A stretch of DNA of 64,000 nt, from the NCBI GenBank assembly GCA_937868205.1, contig CALMMC010000029.1, positions 1-64,000 of the forward strand, given 5' to 3'. Numbering within the stretch: position 1 is the stretch's first letter; each line of letters starts with the position of its first letter. Shown here piece after piece: positions 24,890 through 34,262 of this stretch. This DNA is from JAAZPG01 sp012797375. Its GTDB lineage: Bacteria > Acidobacteriota > Aminicenantia > Aminicenantales > UBA4085. The notes beneath the pieces are model-generated. The model was given only the letters and a program-made list of their open reading frames with translations. It did not search any database and was not told the origin of the DNA. A program made the translations under genes and the position numbers.

Positions 24890-25273
24890 CTAAAACCGTT
24901 CGAGATCGCGCTCGGAAATCGGCGGCTTCCGTCCGGAAATCCAACGCATCCGCCAGCCGTACTTATCGAGGTCGATGCTTCCTCCGGGGCCGATCTTGAC
25001 GCCTTCCCGACGGAGCCGGCGGGCTTGTTCGTTCCCGCCGCGTTCGGGAGGAAGAGAAACACGGCCTTTGGAATTGATCACCCGGTGCCAGGGGAGGCCT
25101 TCGTTTTCCGAAGTCGAGTGAAGGATCCAGGAAACCTGGCGGGCCTGCCGGCCGTCCCCGGCCAGAGCCGCCAGCCGCCCGTAAGAGATGACTTTTCCCC
25201 GTGGAATCCGGCGGACAAGGCCGCACACGCTCCGAGTAAAAGGAAGAAGGCTCCGTTTCGACTCTGATTTCAT
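24890..25273 (-). CDS. alkyltransferase-like protein (MGMT fold, Trp in place of Cys)
   Basis: A 127-residue single-domain protein matching the DNA-binding half of O6-alkylguanine transferases, with a helix-turn-helix (VISYGRLAALAG) and the active-site block LPWHRVINSKGRVS. The catalytic Cys of PCHRV is replaced by Trp62, the hallmark of ATL proteins. These cannot remove the alkyl group, but flag O6-alkylguanine for nucleotide excision repair. This fits the presence of uvrA in the window. It converges with the thymidylate-synthase-like gene across 185 bp. Confidence 0.88.
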   Translation of the reverse strand: MKSESKRSLLPFTRSVCGLVRRIPRGKVISYGRLAALAGDGRQARQVSWILHSTSENEGLPWHRVINSKGRVSLPPERGGNEQARRLRREGVKIGPGGSIDLDKYGWRMRWISGRKPPISERDLERF

Positions 25274-25875
25274 GATTTCCCTGGTTTCGTTCCGGATTGA
25301 ATTATATAGGACGATTCGACTAAAAAAAACGCCCGCCTCTTTCCGGGGAAACTTACAAAGCCTGGGCCGGGAGAAGGTTCGCCGGGGTTTTCCTTCCAGA
25401 TCAAACTCCCCGCGCCTTTTTTCCCAGCCGTTTAATCGGCGCTGACCGGCCTGCCCGCTTCTTTTTTATTGATCGGGCTCTTTTCCTCGCCTTCCCCATG
25501 ATTATCTCAAGCCTGGGAAGAAAACGATGCCGAAAAAAAATTCCGCCGCCTCTTTTCAACGGCTTCGCCCGCTCCCCTCCTCCGGCTTCCCGTCATTCAG
25601 AACCCGAACAACGCGGATCCAAATCATTCCCATCGAGAAAAGTTCGAAAACCGGGATAAAAATGAACATTATTTGAACATTATTCCCTGAATGGTCGACA
25701 TTTTTGTAATTATATAAATAATAACGAGATACACACATTTCATTCATTATTGTTCATTATTTAAACGATATAATAATCAGCAAACTTATCTTCTAGCAAT
25801 TTATTTCTAATTATCCCATGCATTTATATACATTGATTATGTTGGTCTATTTATTGCTGATTAATTAGATATGTG
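25274..25875. other. intergenic region with AT-rich leader before repeat copy 1
   Basis: No credible gene. The first 380 bp are of ordinary composition. From about 25640 the sequence becomes very AT-rich (25741-25800 has 14 G/C in 60). It includes an 11 bp tandem repeat TGAACATTATT (25663-25684) and ends with GGTCTATTTATTGCT at 25844-25858. That motif recurs with one change upstream of the second repeat copy. This is likely the promoter region of the repeated gene, but no clear -35/-10 pair stands out. Confidence 0.6.
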
Positions 25876-26450
25876 GATACAAGGAGACGTCAGGATGAAA
25901 AAAACGGTCCTTGCTTTCCTAATTACTTTTCCCCTCCTTTCCGGCGTCTCCTTGGCTTTCCCCACCCTCAACGAAACGCCCCTCCTTCCTTCCGGAACGC
26001 TTTCAGCCCTCGCCCTCCCTTCCGAACCTGCCCCTGAACCCGATTTCTCCTCGATCACCCTCAATCCACGGCTCGTCGTCCTCGCCTCCGCTCAATCCCT
26101 TATCGAACCGTCCCTCCGCCGCTCCCGCTTCGCCGATTCCGTCTTCGACGCCACCCTCATCTCCATGGTCGCCCTGAACATCGCCGATTACGTGTCCACC
26201 CGGGAATGCCTCAAGTTCCCCCATCTTTCCGAAGGCAATCCCATCATGAAGCCGTTCGTCAAGAACGATCTGGCGTTCGCCGCGGTCAAGGGCGGCTTGA
26301 CCCTGGCCACTTACTTCGGAACCAAGGCGCTTTTCAAGAAAAGCAAACCCCTCGGCTGGATCGCTTCCCTGGCCTCCAACCTGGCTCTCTCCTACGTCGT
26401 TTCCAACAACTTCCGCCTCCTCCGCGAGGCCCGAAGCCGTTGAATATGAA
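25876..26450 (+). repeat. 575 bp direct repeat, copy 1
   Basis: Identical to 42609-43183 in the same orientation except base 25990 (T here, C at 42723; silent Pro codon). It begins 5 bp before the AAGGAG ribosome site, covers the whole gene below, and ends after ATGAA, the first five bases of the next ORF. Sequence on both sides differs from copy 2. Confidence 0.97.
25895..26443 (+). CDS. exported/membrane protein, DUF5658-like (duplicate 1)
   Basis: A 182-residue protein. A signal peptide or first helix spans residues 2-22 (VLAFLITFPLLSGVSLAF), followed by a Pro/Leu-rich linker to about 80. Three or four hydrophobic segments follow. The middle motif NIADYVSTRECL...EGNPIMKPF resembles the N-x-x-D-x-x-T...E-x-N-P-x-M pattern of DUF5658-type small membrane proteins of unknown function. 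The ribosome site AAGGAG is 8 bases before the ATG. The protein is identical to the one at 42628-43176. Start of the following short ORF lies 2 bases after the stop. Function is not known. Confidence 0.8.
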   Translation: MKKTVLAFLITFPLLSGVSLAFPTLNETPLLPSGTLSALALPSEPAPEPDFSSITLNPRLVVLASAQSLIEPSLRRSRFADSVFDATLISMVALNIADYVSTRECLKFPHLSEGNPIMKPFVKNDLAFAAVKGGLTLATYFGTKALFKKSKPLGWIASLASNLALSYVVSNNFRLLREARSR

Positions 26451-26673
26451 GTTCCCCCAGTCTTGGTCCGCCGTTTCCGCCGCGAGCCTGGCGGAGTGGA
26501 AAACAGAATATGCTTCCTTTCTCGCCGGATCCTCATTCCTCAAGTCCGGCGAAGCGGCCCTGGCCGCGGAAGTCATGGAAAAAACGCTGCTCTTCGGCTT
26601 GGCGGCGATCGCGGCGGACGAACCGCTAGAGGCTCGCTTCTCCATCGATTCGAAAATTCTCTCCTGCCATTAG
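26446..26673 (+). CDS. short ORF attached to repeat copy 1, unrecognised
   Basis: A 75-codon ORF whose ATG begins 2 bases after the stop of the repeated gene, so translation could be coupled by termination-reinitiation. Its first five bases belong to the 575 bp repeat and the rest is unique. The product is Ala/Leu-rich and mildly amphipathic (AALAAEVMEKTLLFGLAAIAAD). No family is recognised. At the same place copy 2 has a Fis-like HTH gene, which supports this being a real gene slot. Confidence 0.4.
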   Translation: MKFPQSWSAVSAASLAEWKTEYASFLAGSSFLKSGEAALAAEVMEKTLLFGLAAIAADEPLEARFSIDSKILSCH

Positions 26674-26688
26674 GCGCCAAGGAAGCGT

Positions 26689-26716
26689 GAAAGGGGGAGC
26701 TTCGGCTCCCCCTTTC
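26689..26716. terminator. UUCG-capped hairpin between convergent genes
   Basis: GAAAGGGGGAGC and GCTCCCCCTTTC form a perfect 12 bp stem around TTCG. It lies between the short forward ORF and the end of manC, so it could stop transcription from both sides. No T-tract follows in either direction. Confidence 0.6.
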
Positions 26717-26728
26717 GGGGCAGGGAGA

Positions 26729-27817
26729 TTAAAGATGTTTCGTTTTCCCGCCGCCTCGTAAAAGATCGAGGACTTTCTTCACGTCCTGGTCCCGGTCCTT
26801 GCGGCAGACCAGGAGAACGTCGCCAGCCTGGACGATCACCGTGTTCTCCACCCCGATCAAGGCCGTCAGCTTTCCCGGATTGCAGATGATGTTGCCCCTG
26901 GACTCGACGGCGACCACGTCGCCGCGCCGGGCGTTCCCCTGATCGTCCCGGGGCCAGATCTCTCCCAGGGCCGACCAGGCGCCGACGTCCGACCAGCCGA
27001 AATCGCCGGCGCAGACGAGCGTTCCCTTGGCTTTTTCCATCAAGGCGTAGTCGATGGAGAGCGCCGGGATTTCCTCGAAGATCCGGATCAGGGTTTTGGA
27101 CGATTTCTTGTCGAGGGCTTCCCGCGTTCTTCGCCAAAAGGGAAAGAAGGCCGGGGAATCCCTCTCCAAGGCCCGGGCGAAAACGGATGCCCGCCAGAGG
27201 AACATGCCCGAGTTCCAGGCGTAATCGCCGGATTCCAGGAAGGCGGCGGCCGCCTCGCGCGTCGGTTTTTCCCGGAAGGCCCGAACGGGGTAGAACGGCT
27301 CGCCGGCGAAGTCCCGCCCGCCGGCCTGGTCGAATTGGATATATCCGTATCCCGTGGCCGGATAGGTCGGCTGAACGCCGAAGGTCACGAGCCCCTCGGT
27401 TCGGAAAGCCGCCTCGGCCGCGGCCTCGAGCTTCTTGAGAAACAAAGGCTCGTCGAGGATCAAATGATCGGAGGCGAGGACGGCGACGACCGCCTCGGGA
27501 TTCCGCCGGTGCACGTGGGCCGTGGCCAGGATGAGCGAGGCGGCCGTGTTCCGGGCGCGCGGCTCGATCAGGACGTTGGCCGCCGGCAGGGCCGGCAGCA
27601 GCCGGCGGATGCTCCGCGACTGAGGAGCATCGGCGATCGTAAAGACGCGCCGGCCGGGGACGATCCGGCGGATCCGCCGGTACGTTTCCTCGATCATCGT
27701 CTTTTCGGAGACGATGGGAAGGAATTGCTTGGGCCGGCGCTTCCGGCTGAGCGGCCAAAAGCGGGTGCCGCTCCCCCCGGCCATGATGACGGCGTGAAGA
27801 TCGACGGCGGATTTCAT
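26729..27817 (-). CDS. manC: mannose-1-phosphate guanylyltransferase
   Basis: A 362-residue nucleotidyltransferase with the N-terminal AVIMAGGSGTRFWPLSRKRRPKQFL (GTP-binding signature plus Lys), the VLASDHLI metal site and GYGYIQ...F-REKPT sugar-binding blocks. It lacks the C-terminal isomerase domain of bifunctional AlgA types, so only GDP-mannose formation is expected. Its ATG overlaps the manB stop (ATGA at 27814-27817). It is the last gene of the long minus-strand block. Confidence 0.92.
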   Translation of the reverse strand: MKSAVDLHAVIMAGGSGTRFWPLSRKRRPKQFLPIVSEKTMIEETYRRIRRIVPGRRVFTIADAPQSRSIRRLLPALPAANVLIEPRARNTAASLILATAHVHRRNPEAVVAVLASDHLILDEPLFLKKLEAAAEAAFRTEGLVTFGVQPTYPATGYGYIQFDQAGGRDFAGEPFYPVRAFREKPTREAAAAFLESGDYAWNSGMFLWRASVFARALERDSPAFFPFWRRTREALDKKSSKTLIRIFEEIPALSIDYALMEKAKGTLVCAGDFGWSDVGAWSALGEIWPRDDQGNARRGDVVAVESRGNIICNPGKLTALIGVENTVIVQAGDVLLVCRKDRDQDVKKVLDLLRGGGKTKHL

Positions 27818-29187
27818 GACGGCCGTTCGAGCTTGTGGATCGCCCGCTCGACGGAAGCCTTGATTTCCCGCTGAATGGCCTCCAGGTCCTCCTCGGTTTC
27901 CGCCTCGAACCGCAGGACCAGCACGGCCTGGGTGTTCGAGGCCCGGACCAGGCCCCAGCCCTTGGGCATGATCGCCCGGACGCCGTCGATGTCGATCACC
28001 GGGTATTTGCCCGAGAGCTCGCGGCGGACCTCCTCGACGATCTTGAACTTGACTTCCTCGGAGGCGTACACGCGGATTTCCGGGGTGCTGTATGTCTTCG
28101 GCAGGGCCGCCAGCATTTCCGAAAGCCGCTGGGGGGAACGGGCGACCAGCTCGGCCACCCGGAGGGAGGCATAGATGGCGTCGTCGAAGCCGAACCACCG
28201 GTCGGCGAAAAACATATGGCCGCTCATCTCCCCGGCGAGCTTGGCATCCTCGTCCTTGATCTTCTTCTTGATGAGGGAATGGCCGGCTTTCCACATCACC
28301 GCCTTGCCGCCGAGCCGGGTGATTTCGTCATACAGGACCTTGGTCGCCTTGACCTCGGAAATGATCACCGCCCCGGGGAAAGCCTTCAGAATGTCCCGGG
28401 CGAAAAAGATCAACAGCTGGTCGCCCCAGATCAAGTGCCCCTCGTCGTCAACGACGCCGATCCGGTCTCCGTCCCCGTCGTACGCCAGGCCGAGTTCGGC
28501 TTTCGTGGCCTTCACCCGGGACACGAGCGATTGCATGGCCTCCGGCAGGGTCGGGTCGGGATGGTGATTCGGAAAACGCCCGTCCATGTCGCAGTAGAGC
28601 TCGTCCACTTTGCAGCCGAGCTTGCGGAACAAGGGGGCAGCCACGACCCCGGCCGTTCCGTTCCCGGCGTCCAGGACGACCTTGAGCGGCCGGGCCAGCT
28701 TGAACAAACCGAGAACATAGGCTTCGTATTCGGGCTTGATGTCGTACAAGCGATAAGATCCCTTCCCGGCCGGGGCATAAGCGCCGTTTTTAATGATCCG
28801 GTGGATCTGCTGGATGTCGTCGCCGTAGAGGGTGTCTTGCCCGACGGTCATCTTGAATCCGTTGTACTCGGGGGGATTGTGGGACCCGGTGATCATCACT
28901 CCCGATTCCATATTCTTGTAGTAGCCGGCGAAATACAGCAGCGGCGTCGGAATCGTCCCCAGATCCGTGACGTCGCAGCCGGCCGCGCGCAGGCCGGCGG
29001 CCATCGCTTCGGCGAAGGCCGGCGAGCTCAGGCGGCAATCGCGCCCCACCACGGTCTCCTTTTTCCCCTTGGACCTGAAAAACGTCCCGATCGCCCGGCC
29101 GAGTGTCTGGACGACCTCCGGGGTTAGATCGACGTCGACGATTCCGCGGATATCGTACTCGCGGAAAATCTTGGCGTTGATCGGCAT
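27814..29187 (-). CDS. manB: phosphomannomutase/phosphoglucomutase
   Basis: A 457-residue alpha-D-phosphohexomutase. Active Ser in TGSHNPPEYNGFK, metal loop AYDGDGDRIGVVDDEG and sugar-binding GEMSGHMFF are all present, followed by the C-terminal phosphate-binding RASNTQAVLVLRFE. It converts mannose-6-P to mannose-1-P for manC, and possibly glucose-6-P to glucose-1-P. The start at 29187 has a perfect AGGAGG. The 29 bp gap after kdsC is one of the few gaps in this operon. Confidence 0.93.
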   Translation of the reverse strand: MPINAKIFREYDIRGIVDVDLTPEVVQTLGRAIGTFFRSKGKKETVVGRDCRLSSPAFAEAMAAGLRAAGCDVTDLGTIPTPLLYFAGYYKNMESGVMITGSHNPPEYNGFKMTVGQDTLYGDDIQQIHRIIKNGAYAPAGKGSYRLYDIKPEYEAYVLGLFKLARPLKVVLDAGNGTAGVVAAPLFRKLGCKVDELYCDMDGRFPNHHPDPTLPEAMQSLVSRVKATKAELGLAYDGDGDRIGVVDDEGHLIWGDQLLIFFARDILKAFPGAVIISEVKATKVLYDEITRLGGKAVMWKAGHSLIKKKIKDEDAKLAGEMSGHMFFADRWFGFDDAIYASLRVAELVARSPQRLSEMLAALPKTYSTPEIRVYASEEVKFKIVEEVRRELSGKYPVIDIDGVRAIMPKGWGLVRASNTQAVLVLRFEAETEEDLEAIQREIKASVERAIHKLERPS

Positions 29188-29216
29188 GCGGACCTCCTCT
29201 TCCCGCTCTCCGGCGG

Positions 29217-29756
29217 TCATATTTTATGGTCGGATATCTCGCGGAACCGGTCTTTGACCAGGCTCCATTTTCTCTGCGCTCCCAGGATGTAGTCGACCAG
29301 CTCCCGGAAAGCGCCTTCGCCTCCGCGCCGGCGGCAGACGAAGTCGACCCTCTTGCGGACCGCCGCCACGGCGTCGGCCGGAGCGGCCGAAAAACCGGCC
29401 GCTTCCAGTACCGCCAGGTCGTTCAAATCGTCGCCGATATAGGCGATCTCCTCGGGACGAAGGCCGTGCTTGGCCAGGATCTCCCGAAAGACCGGCTCCT
29501 TGTCGATCGCTCCCTGGCGGAGCTCGTCGATCCGGAGCCTCGCGGCCCGGCCTTCCAAGGCTTTCGAATTTTTCCCGGTGATGAACCCGACTTTCAAGCC
29601 GGCCAGCCGGGAAATCAAAACGCCGAGCCCGTCCTTGGTGTTGAACGACTTGATTTCCTCGCCGTCGGGATACGGCGTCAGGGAGCCGTCGGTCAACGTC
29701 CCATCGACGTCCGCCAGGATCATGCGGACGCGGCGGGCCCGCCCGCGTTTCCCCAT
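29217..29756 (-). CDS. kdsC: Kdo-8-phosphate phosphatase (HAD family)
   Basis: A 179-residue HAD phosphatase with the nucleophile motif LADVDGTLTDG, FNTKDGLGVLI, the GFITGK motif II and IGDDLNDLAVL motif III. It lacks a cap domain, typical of tetrameric KdsC. It removes phosphate from Kdo-8-P. The start overlaps the kdsD stop by one base (TGATG). Confidence 0.93.
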   Translation of the reverse strand: MGKRGRARRVRMILADVDGTLTDGSLTPYPDGEEIKSFNTKDGLGVLISRLAGLKVGFITGKNSKALEGRAARLRIDELRQGAIDKEPVFREILAKHGLRPEEIAYIGDDLNDLAVLEAAGFSAAPADAVAAVRKRVDFVCRRRGGEGAFRELVDYILGAQRKWSLVKDRFREISDHKI

Positions 29757-30727
29757 CAGAACATCTCCGTCCGCCAGAGGTCGTGGAGGTGGATGATCCC
29801 TTCCACTTTCCCCCCCGCGGCCAGAACCACGAGCGACGTGATCCGGTTCTGCTCCATGACATTCAAGGCTTCGGCCGCCAGATCGGTCCGGGTCACGGTG
29901 AGCGGACCGGTCGTCATGCATTCCCCGGCCGTCCGGGACAGCAGCGTGGCCCCGTGCTTCCGGATCATGCGCCTCAAGTCGCCGTCGGTGATGACCCCGG
30001 CCAGGCGGCCGGCCTCGTCGACGACGCTGGTCATGCCCAGCTTCTTGGCGGTCATCTCCTCGATGGCCTCGCTCATCAGGGCGGACGGCCCGACCCGGGG
30101 AACGGCCCGGCCCTTGTGCATCAGCGTCTCGATCCGGAGCAAGCGCTTGCCCAGGGCCCCCTTGGGATGGACGGAGGCGAAATCGCGCTCGGTGAACCCT
30201 TTCCGTTTCATGACAGCGATGGCCAGGGCGTCGCCCAGGGCCAGGGCCGCGGTTGAGCTGGCCGTCGGCACCAATCCGTCGGGATCGGCTTCCTTGCTGA
30301 CCCGGGCTTCCAGGACGATGTCGCTGTAACGGGCGATATGGGATCGGGGCGCCCCGGTGATCAAAATCAGCTTCACCCCGAGACGCTTGATATAGCCGAG
30401 GAGGTCGATGATCTCGCGCGTTTCGCCGCTGTACGAGACGGCGATGACGACGTCTCCCTCCAGGATCATGCCCAGATCGCCGTGGCCGGCTTCGGCCGGG
30501 TGGACGAAAATCGCCGGCGTGCCGCAGCTGGCCAGGGTGGCCGCGATTTTCCGGCCGACAAGGCCCGACTTGCCCATGCCTAAGATGATGACCCTCGTTT
30601 TCGTCCGGTACAGGAGATTCACCGCCCGGACGAACGGCTCGCCGATGTTCTCCCGGAGACGGGCGACCGCCCGGGCTTCGACGTCGAGCACGTCCCGGCC
30701 CGCGCGGATGATGTCTTCTTTCGTCAT
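29756..30727 (-). CDS. kdsD: arabinose-5-phosphate isomerase
   Basis: A 323-residue protein with an SIS sugar isomerase domain (GMGKSGLVGRKIAATLAS, HPAEAGHGDLGM, VSYSGETREI) followed by two CBS repeats (from about 205). It converts ribulose-5-P to arabinose-5-P, the first Kdo precursor. It overlaps kdsA upstream by 4 bp and kdsC downstream by 1 bp. Confidence 0.94.
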   Translation of the reverse strand: MTKEDIIRAGRDVLDVEARAVARLRENIGEPFVRAVNLLYRTKTRVIILGMGKSGLVGRKIAATLASCGTPAIFVHPAEAGHGDLGMILEGDVVIAVSYSGETREIIDLLGYIKRLGVKLILITGAPRSHIARYSDIVLEARVSKEADPDGLVPTASSTAALALGDALAIAVMKRKGFTERDFASVHPKGALGKRLLRIETLMHKGRAVPRVGPSALMSEAIEEMTAKKLGMTSVVDEAGRLAGVITDGDLRRMIRKHGATLLSRTAGECMTTGPLTVTRTDLAAEALNVMEQNRITSLVVLAAGGKVEGIIHLHDLWRTEMF

Positions 30728-31563
30728 CTCGGCTCTCCCAGCGCTCCGTAGACTCGGAGCAGGACGTTCATCAGCGCTTCCACTTCGTCGATCGGCCAGG
30801 CGTTGTCCTTGTCGGACCGGGCCCGGGCCGGATCGTCGTGAACCTCGAGGAACACTCCGTCGGCGCCGGCGGCCACGGCCGCCCGGGCCAGGGCCGGGAT
30901 GAACCGCCGTTCGCCTCCCGAGGCTCCCCCCGCGCCGCCCGGCTTTTGGACGCCGTGGGAGGCATCGATGACGACGGGAAAGCCGAGCCGCTTCATGTCC
31001 GCGATCGAGCGCATATCGACGACCAGGTCGTGGTAACCGAAACACGTCCCGCGCTCGGTCAGCATGATCCGGGCATTGCCCGTGCTGAGGATCTTCTCGA
31101 CGACATGCATCATGTCGCCGGGGGCGAGGAACTGCCCTTTCTTGACATTGACCGGTTTTCCGGTCCGGGCGACGGCCAGGACCAGGTCGGTCTGGCGGCA
31201 GAGGAAGGCGGGGATTTGAAGAACGTCCAGGACTTCCGCGGCCGGAACGGCTTGGGCCGGCTCGTGGACATCGGAGAGAACCGGAATCCCGGCCGTTTCC
31301 TTGACCGCCCGGAGAATCTCCAGCCCCGCCCGAAGACCGGGACCGCGGAAGGATCGGAGCGACGTCCGGTTGGCCTTGTCGTAGGAGGCCTTGAAAAGAA
31401 GGGGAAAATCGAGCCGCGCGGCGACGGCCGCGAGTTTCCGGGCAAGGGCGATCGTTTTCGCCCGGCTTTCGATGACGCAGGGACCGGCGATGAGAAACAA
31501 TCCGGCCGGCGGAACGGCGGACCGCGCCGCCTCAGGCCGCGCGCTTTTCTTGGCGATGGGCAT
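30724..31563 (-). CDS. kdsA: 3-deoxy-8-phosphooctulonate synthase (metal-dependent class)
   Basis: A 279-residue TIM-barrel aldolase joining arabinose-5-P and PEP to Kdo-8-P. Motifs FLIAGPCVIES, FKASYDKANRTS, VKKGQFLAPGDM and TERGTCFGYHDLVVDMRS are clear. Cys29 in GPC replaces the Asn of the E. coli enzyme, which marks the metal-dependent class. The start lies 32 bp inside the 3' end of pyrG. Confidence 0.95.
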   Translation of the reverse strand: MPIAKKSARPEAARSAVPPAGLFLIAGPCVIESRAKTIALARKLAAVAARLDFPLLFKASYDKANRTSLRSFRGPGLRAGLEILRAVKETAGIPVLSDVHEPAQAVPAAEVLDVLQIPAFLCRQTDLVLAVARTGKPVNVKKGQFLAPGDMMHVVEKILSTGNARIMLTERGTCFGYHDLVVDMRSIADMKRLGFPVVIDASHGVQKPGGAGGASGGERRFIPALARAAVAAGADGVFLEVHDDPARARSDKDNAWPIDEVEALMNVLLRVYGALGEPR

Positions 31564-33142
31564 AGCTGGCTCCGATGAACGATTTAAAGAGCGGATGAGG
31601 CCTTAACGGACGGGACTTGAATTCCGGATGGAATTGACAGCCGAGAAACCAGGGATGGCCCGGAAGCTCGACGATCTCGGCCAGGCCGTAATCGGGATTT
31701 TTCCCCGAAAACCGAAGCCCGGCCTCGCGCAAAGGCTTTTCGAAGGCCGGGTTGAACTCGAAACGGTGACGATGGCGCTCCCATATTTCTTCATTCCGAT
31801 AAATTTTATATGCCAAGGAGGATTTCTCCAGGCGGCAGAGGTACCGGCCCAGGCGCATCGTCCCGCCCAGATCGGTCACGCCTTTCAGCTCGCGCCATTT
31901 AAAAAAGATCTTCGCCGGGGTCGCTTCGTCGAATTCCGCGGAATGGGCCCCCTTGAGTCCGGCGATGTTCCGGGCGAACTCGATCGTCGCGCACTGCATC
32001 CCGAGGCAGATGCCGAACAGCGGGACGTTGTGTTCCCGGGCGAAGGTGACCGCCCGGATTTTCCCCTCGATGCCCCGCTGGCCGAAGCCGCCGGGGATCA
32101 GGATCCCGTCTTTCGTTCCGAGGATCTTTTCAAGCTTCCCTTTCTCCACATTTTCCGCTTCAATCCATTCAATGACGGCCTTGAGATCCCCGGCCACGGC
32201 CCCATGGATCAAGGCCTGCTTGAGGCTGAGGTAGGAATCCTCAAGGCCGGCGTATTTTCCGACGATGGCGATGTCGACTTCATCCCTCGGTTGATTCATC
32301 CGCCGGACGAACGTTTTCCACTGGGAAAGACGGCGCGTCCGCGAGGTCAAGCCGAACTGGCGGAGGATGATCGCGTCCAACCCTTCCTCGGCGAACACGA
32401 GGGGGATTTCGTAAATGTTCTCGACGTCCCGGGCGGTGATGACCGCGTTCTCCGGGACGTTCGTGAACATGGAGATCTTCGCCTTCATTTCCGGCCCGAG
32501 ACTCCGATCGGTCCGGCAGAGCAGAATGTCCGGTTGAATCCCGATCGCCCGCAGCTCCCGGACCGAATGCTGGGTCGGCTTGGTTTTCAGCTCGCCCGAC
32601 GTCTGGACGTAAGGAACATACGTCAAGTGAACAAAAAGCGTGTGGTCGGCCCCGCAGGACAGCCGCATTTGCCGGATGGCCTCGAGAAAGGGCAGGCTTT
32701 CGATGTCGCCCACGGTCCCGCCGATTTCGGCGATGACGATGTCGTTGGACTCGGCGACCGATTTGAGGGCGTTCTTGATTTCATCGGTGACATGGGGGAT
32801 GACCTGGACGGTTTTGCCCAGGAATTCGCCCCGCCGTTCTTTTTTTAGAATGATGTCGTAGATCCGGCCGGCCGTCCAATTATGATATTTTGTCGTCTGC
32901 GTTGACGTAAATCGTTCATAATGACCGAGATCCAGGTCTGTTTCGGCCCCGTCGTCGGTGACGTAGACTTCGCCGTGCTGGTAGGGGCTCATCGTCCCCG
33001 AGTCGACGTTGAGATACGGATCGAGCTTGATGATGGTGAGCTTAAATCCACGGCTTTCGAGAAGACGGCCGATCGAGGCCGCGGCGATCCCCTTCCCCAG
33101 GGCGGAAAGAACTCCACCGGTCACAAAAATGAATTTGGTCAC
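31532..33142 (-). CDS. pyrG: CTP synthase
   Basis: A 536-residue two-domain enzyme. The N-terminal synthetase starts FIFVTGGVLSALGKGIAAAS (P-loop). The C-terminal glutaminase has the nucleophile Cys in FGICLGMQCATIEFAR and the closing QFHPEFKSRP. It makes CTP from UTP; CTP is also used by KdsB next door. Its ATG overlaps the kdsB stop by 4 bp. Confidence 0.97.
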   Translation of the reverse strand: MTKFIFVTGGVLSALGKGIAAASIGRLLESRGFKLTIIKLDPYLNVDSGTMSPYQHGEVYVTDDGAETDLDLGHYERFTSTQTTKYHNWTAGRIYDIILKKERRGEFLGKTVQVIPHVTDEIKNALKSVAESNDIVIAEIGGTVGDIESLPFLEAIRQMRLSCGADHTLFVHLTYVPYVQTSGELKTKPTQHSVRELRAIGIQPDILLCRTDRSLGPEMKAKISMFTNVPENAVITARDVENIYEIPLVFAEEGLDAIILRQFGLTSRTRRLSQWKTFVRRMNQPRDEVDIAIVGKYAGLEDSYLSLKQALIHGAVAGDLKAVIEWIEAENVEKGKLEKILGTKDGILIPGGFGQRGIEGKIRAVTFAREHNVPLFGICLGMQCATIEFARNIAGLKGAHSAEFDEATPAKIFFKWRELKGVTDLGGTMRLGRYLCRLEKSSLAYKIYRNEEIWERHRHRFEFNPAFEKPLREAGLRFSGKNPDYGLAEIVELPGHPWFLGCQFHPEFKSRPLRPHPLFKSFIGASYAHRQEKRAA

Positions 33143-33867
33143 CGTGATCCGCTTTCCTTGAGGAATTTCTCGACCCTCATTATATCTTCGGGCACATCGA
33201 CGCTCAAGGTCGGGCGGGGGATTTCAATCATCCGGATCCGAAATCCGTTCTCCAAGACGCGAAGCTGTTCCAGGCGCTCGATCTGTTCGAGGCGCGAAAG
33301 GGGAAGGCGGCCGAAACGGAGGATGAAATCCCGCTGATAACCGTAAAGACCGACGTGCTGGAAGAAAAAGTCGGACGCGCCGGCCGGGATGAGCGCCCGG
33401 GAAAAATAAAGGGCGTGCCCCGAGGCGTCGACCACGACCTTGACGCGGTTGGGATCGGCCGCCGCCGAGATGTCCTCGATTCGGGCCATCACGCTGGCCA
33501 TCGGCAGGCGGTGATCCTGGAGGGCTTCGGCCAAGCCGTCGAGCGCGGCCCGATCGACAAGCGGCTCGTCTCCTTGGACGTTGAGGACGACGGGATAATC
33601 GAGAGCGGCCGCGACCTCGGCGACGCGCTCCGTTCCGGAGGCGTGGTCGGGCGATGTCATGACGGCTTCCGCTCCGAGAGCCCGGACCGTTTCAAAAATC
33701 CGATTGTCATCGGTGGCCGTGATCACCCGGTCGATCGACCGGCACACCCGGACGCCTTCGATCACCCGCTGGATCATCGGCTTTCCGGCAATGAGGGCGA
33801 GAGGCTTCCCGGGAAAGCGCGTCGAGCCGAACCGGACCGGGATGACGGCCAGGACTTTCCGTTTCAT
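33139..33867 (-). CDS. kdsB: CMP-Kdo synthetase
   Basis: A 242-residue nucleotidyltransferase with AVIPVRFGSTRFPGKPLA, VITATDDNRI, NVQGDEPLV and HVGLYGYQRDFI motifs. It activates Kdo with CTP for transfer to lipid A. Its ATG overlaps the bactofilin stop by 4 bp. Kdo transferase (waaA) is not in the window. Confidence 0.95.
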   Translation of the reverse strand: MKRKVLAVIPVRFGSTRFPGKPLALIAGKPMIQRVIEGVRVCRSIDRVITATDDNRIFETVRALGAEAVMTSPDHASGTERVAEVAAALDYPVVLNVQGDEPLVDRAALDGLAEALQDHRLPMASVMARIEDISAAADPNRVKVVVDASGHALYFSRALIPAGASDFFFQHVGLYGYQRDFILRFGRLPLSRLEQIERLEQLRVLENGFRIRMIEIPRPTLSVDVPEDIMRVEKFLKESGSR

Positions 33868-34262
33868 TCGCTTTCCTTGTCCTCCGCGGCAGGCTCGGCC
33901 GAGACGGGGGCCTCCTCCGTCCGGCACTCGGCCTGGAGATACGCCGACTCGTCGATCATGATCTTCGGAGCGATGATCGTTCCGAAAATCCGCCCTCGGC
34001 CGTGGACTTCGATTTTTTTCTCGCACCGGATCCGGCCGTGGAATTCACCGTTGACGACGGCGTGTCCGACGTGAATCTCCGCCTCCACGTTTCCCTCCTC
34101 GCCGATGATCAGGGTGTCTTCCGATTCGATGGTCCCCTTGAAATAACCGTCGATCCGGAACGATCCCTCGAATTTTAAGACTCCCTGGAATTCGGTCCCG
34201 GTGTCGTACACTCCCGAAAGCTCGGCCCGGTTCGAGACCCGTTTTTCCTTTCCTTCCTTCAT
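33864..34262 (-). CDS. bactofilin family cytoskeletal protein
   Basis: A 132-residue protein whose centre (about 20-110) is the right-handed beta-helix repeat typical of bactofilins: regular Gly/Ile/Val turns such as GYFKGTIESEDTLIIGEEGNV. The termini are charged and unstructured. Bactofilins polymerise without nucleotide and place wall or chromosome-segregation proteins; some bind ParB systems. Its position directly after parB, coupled by a 4 bp overlap, fits such a link. Confidence 0.88.
   Translation of the reverse strand: MKEGKEKRVSNRAELSGVYDTGTEFQGVLKFEGSFRIDGYFKGTIESEDTLIIGEEGNVEAEIHVGHAVVNGEFHGRIRCEKKIEVHGRGRIFGTIIAPKIMIDESAYLQAECRTEEAPVSAEPAAEDKESE

Noticed and set aside
25556..25747. 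Small minus-strand frame in the AT-rich leader
   Set aside because: Starts inside AT-rich sequence, no ribosome site, and a composition-driven peptide.
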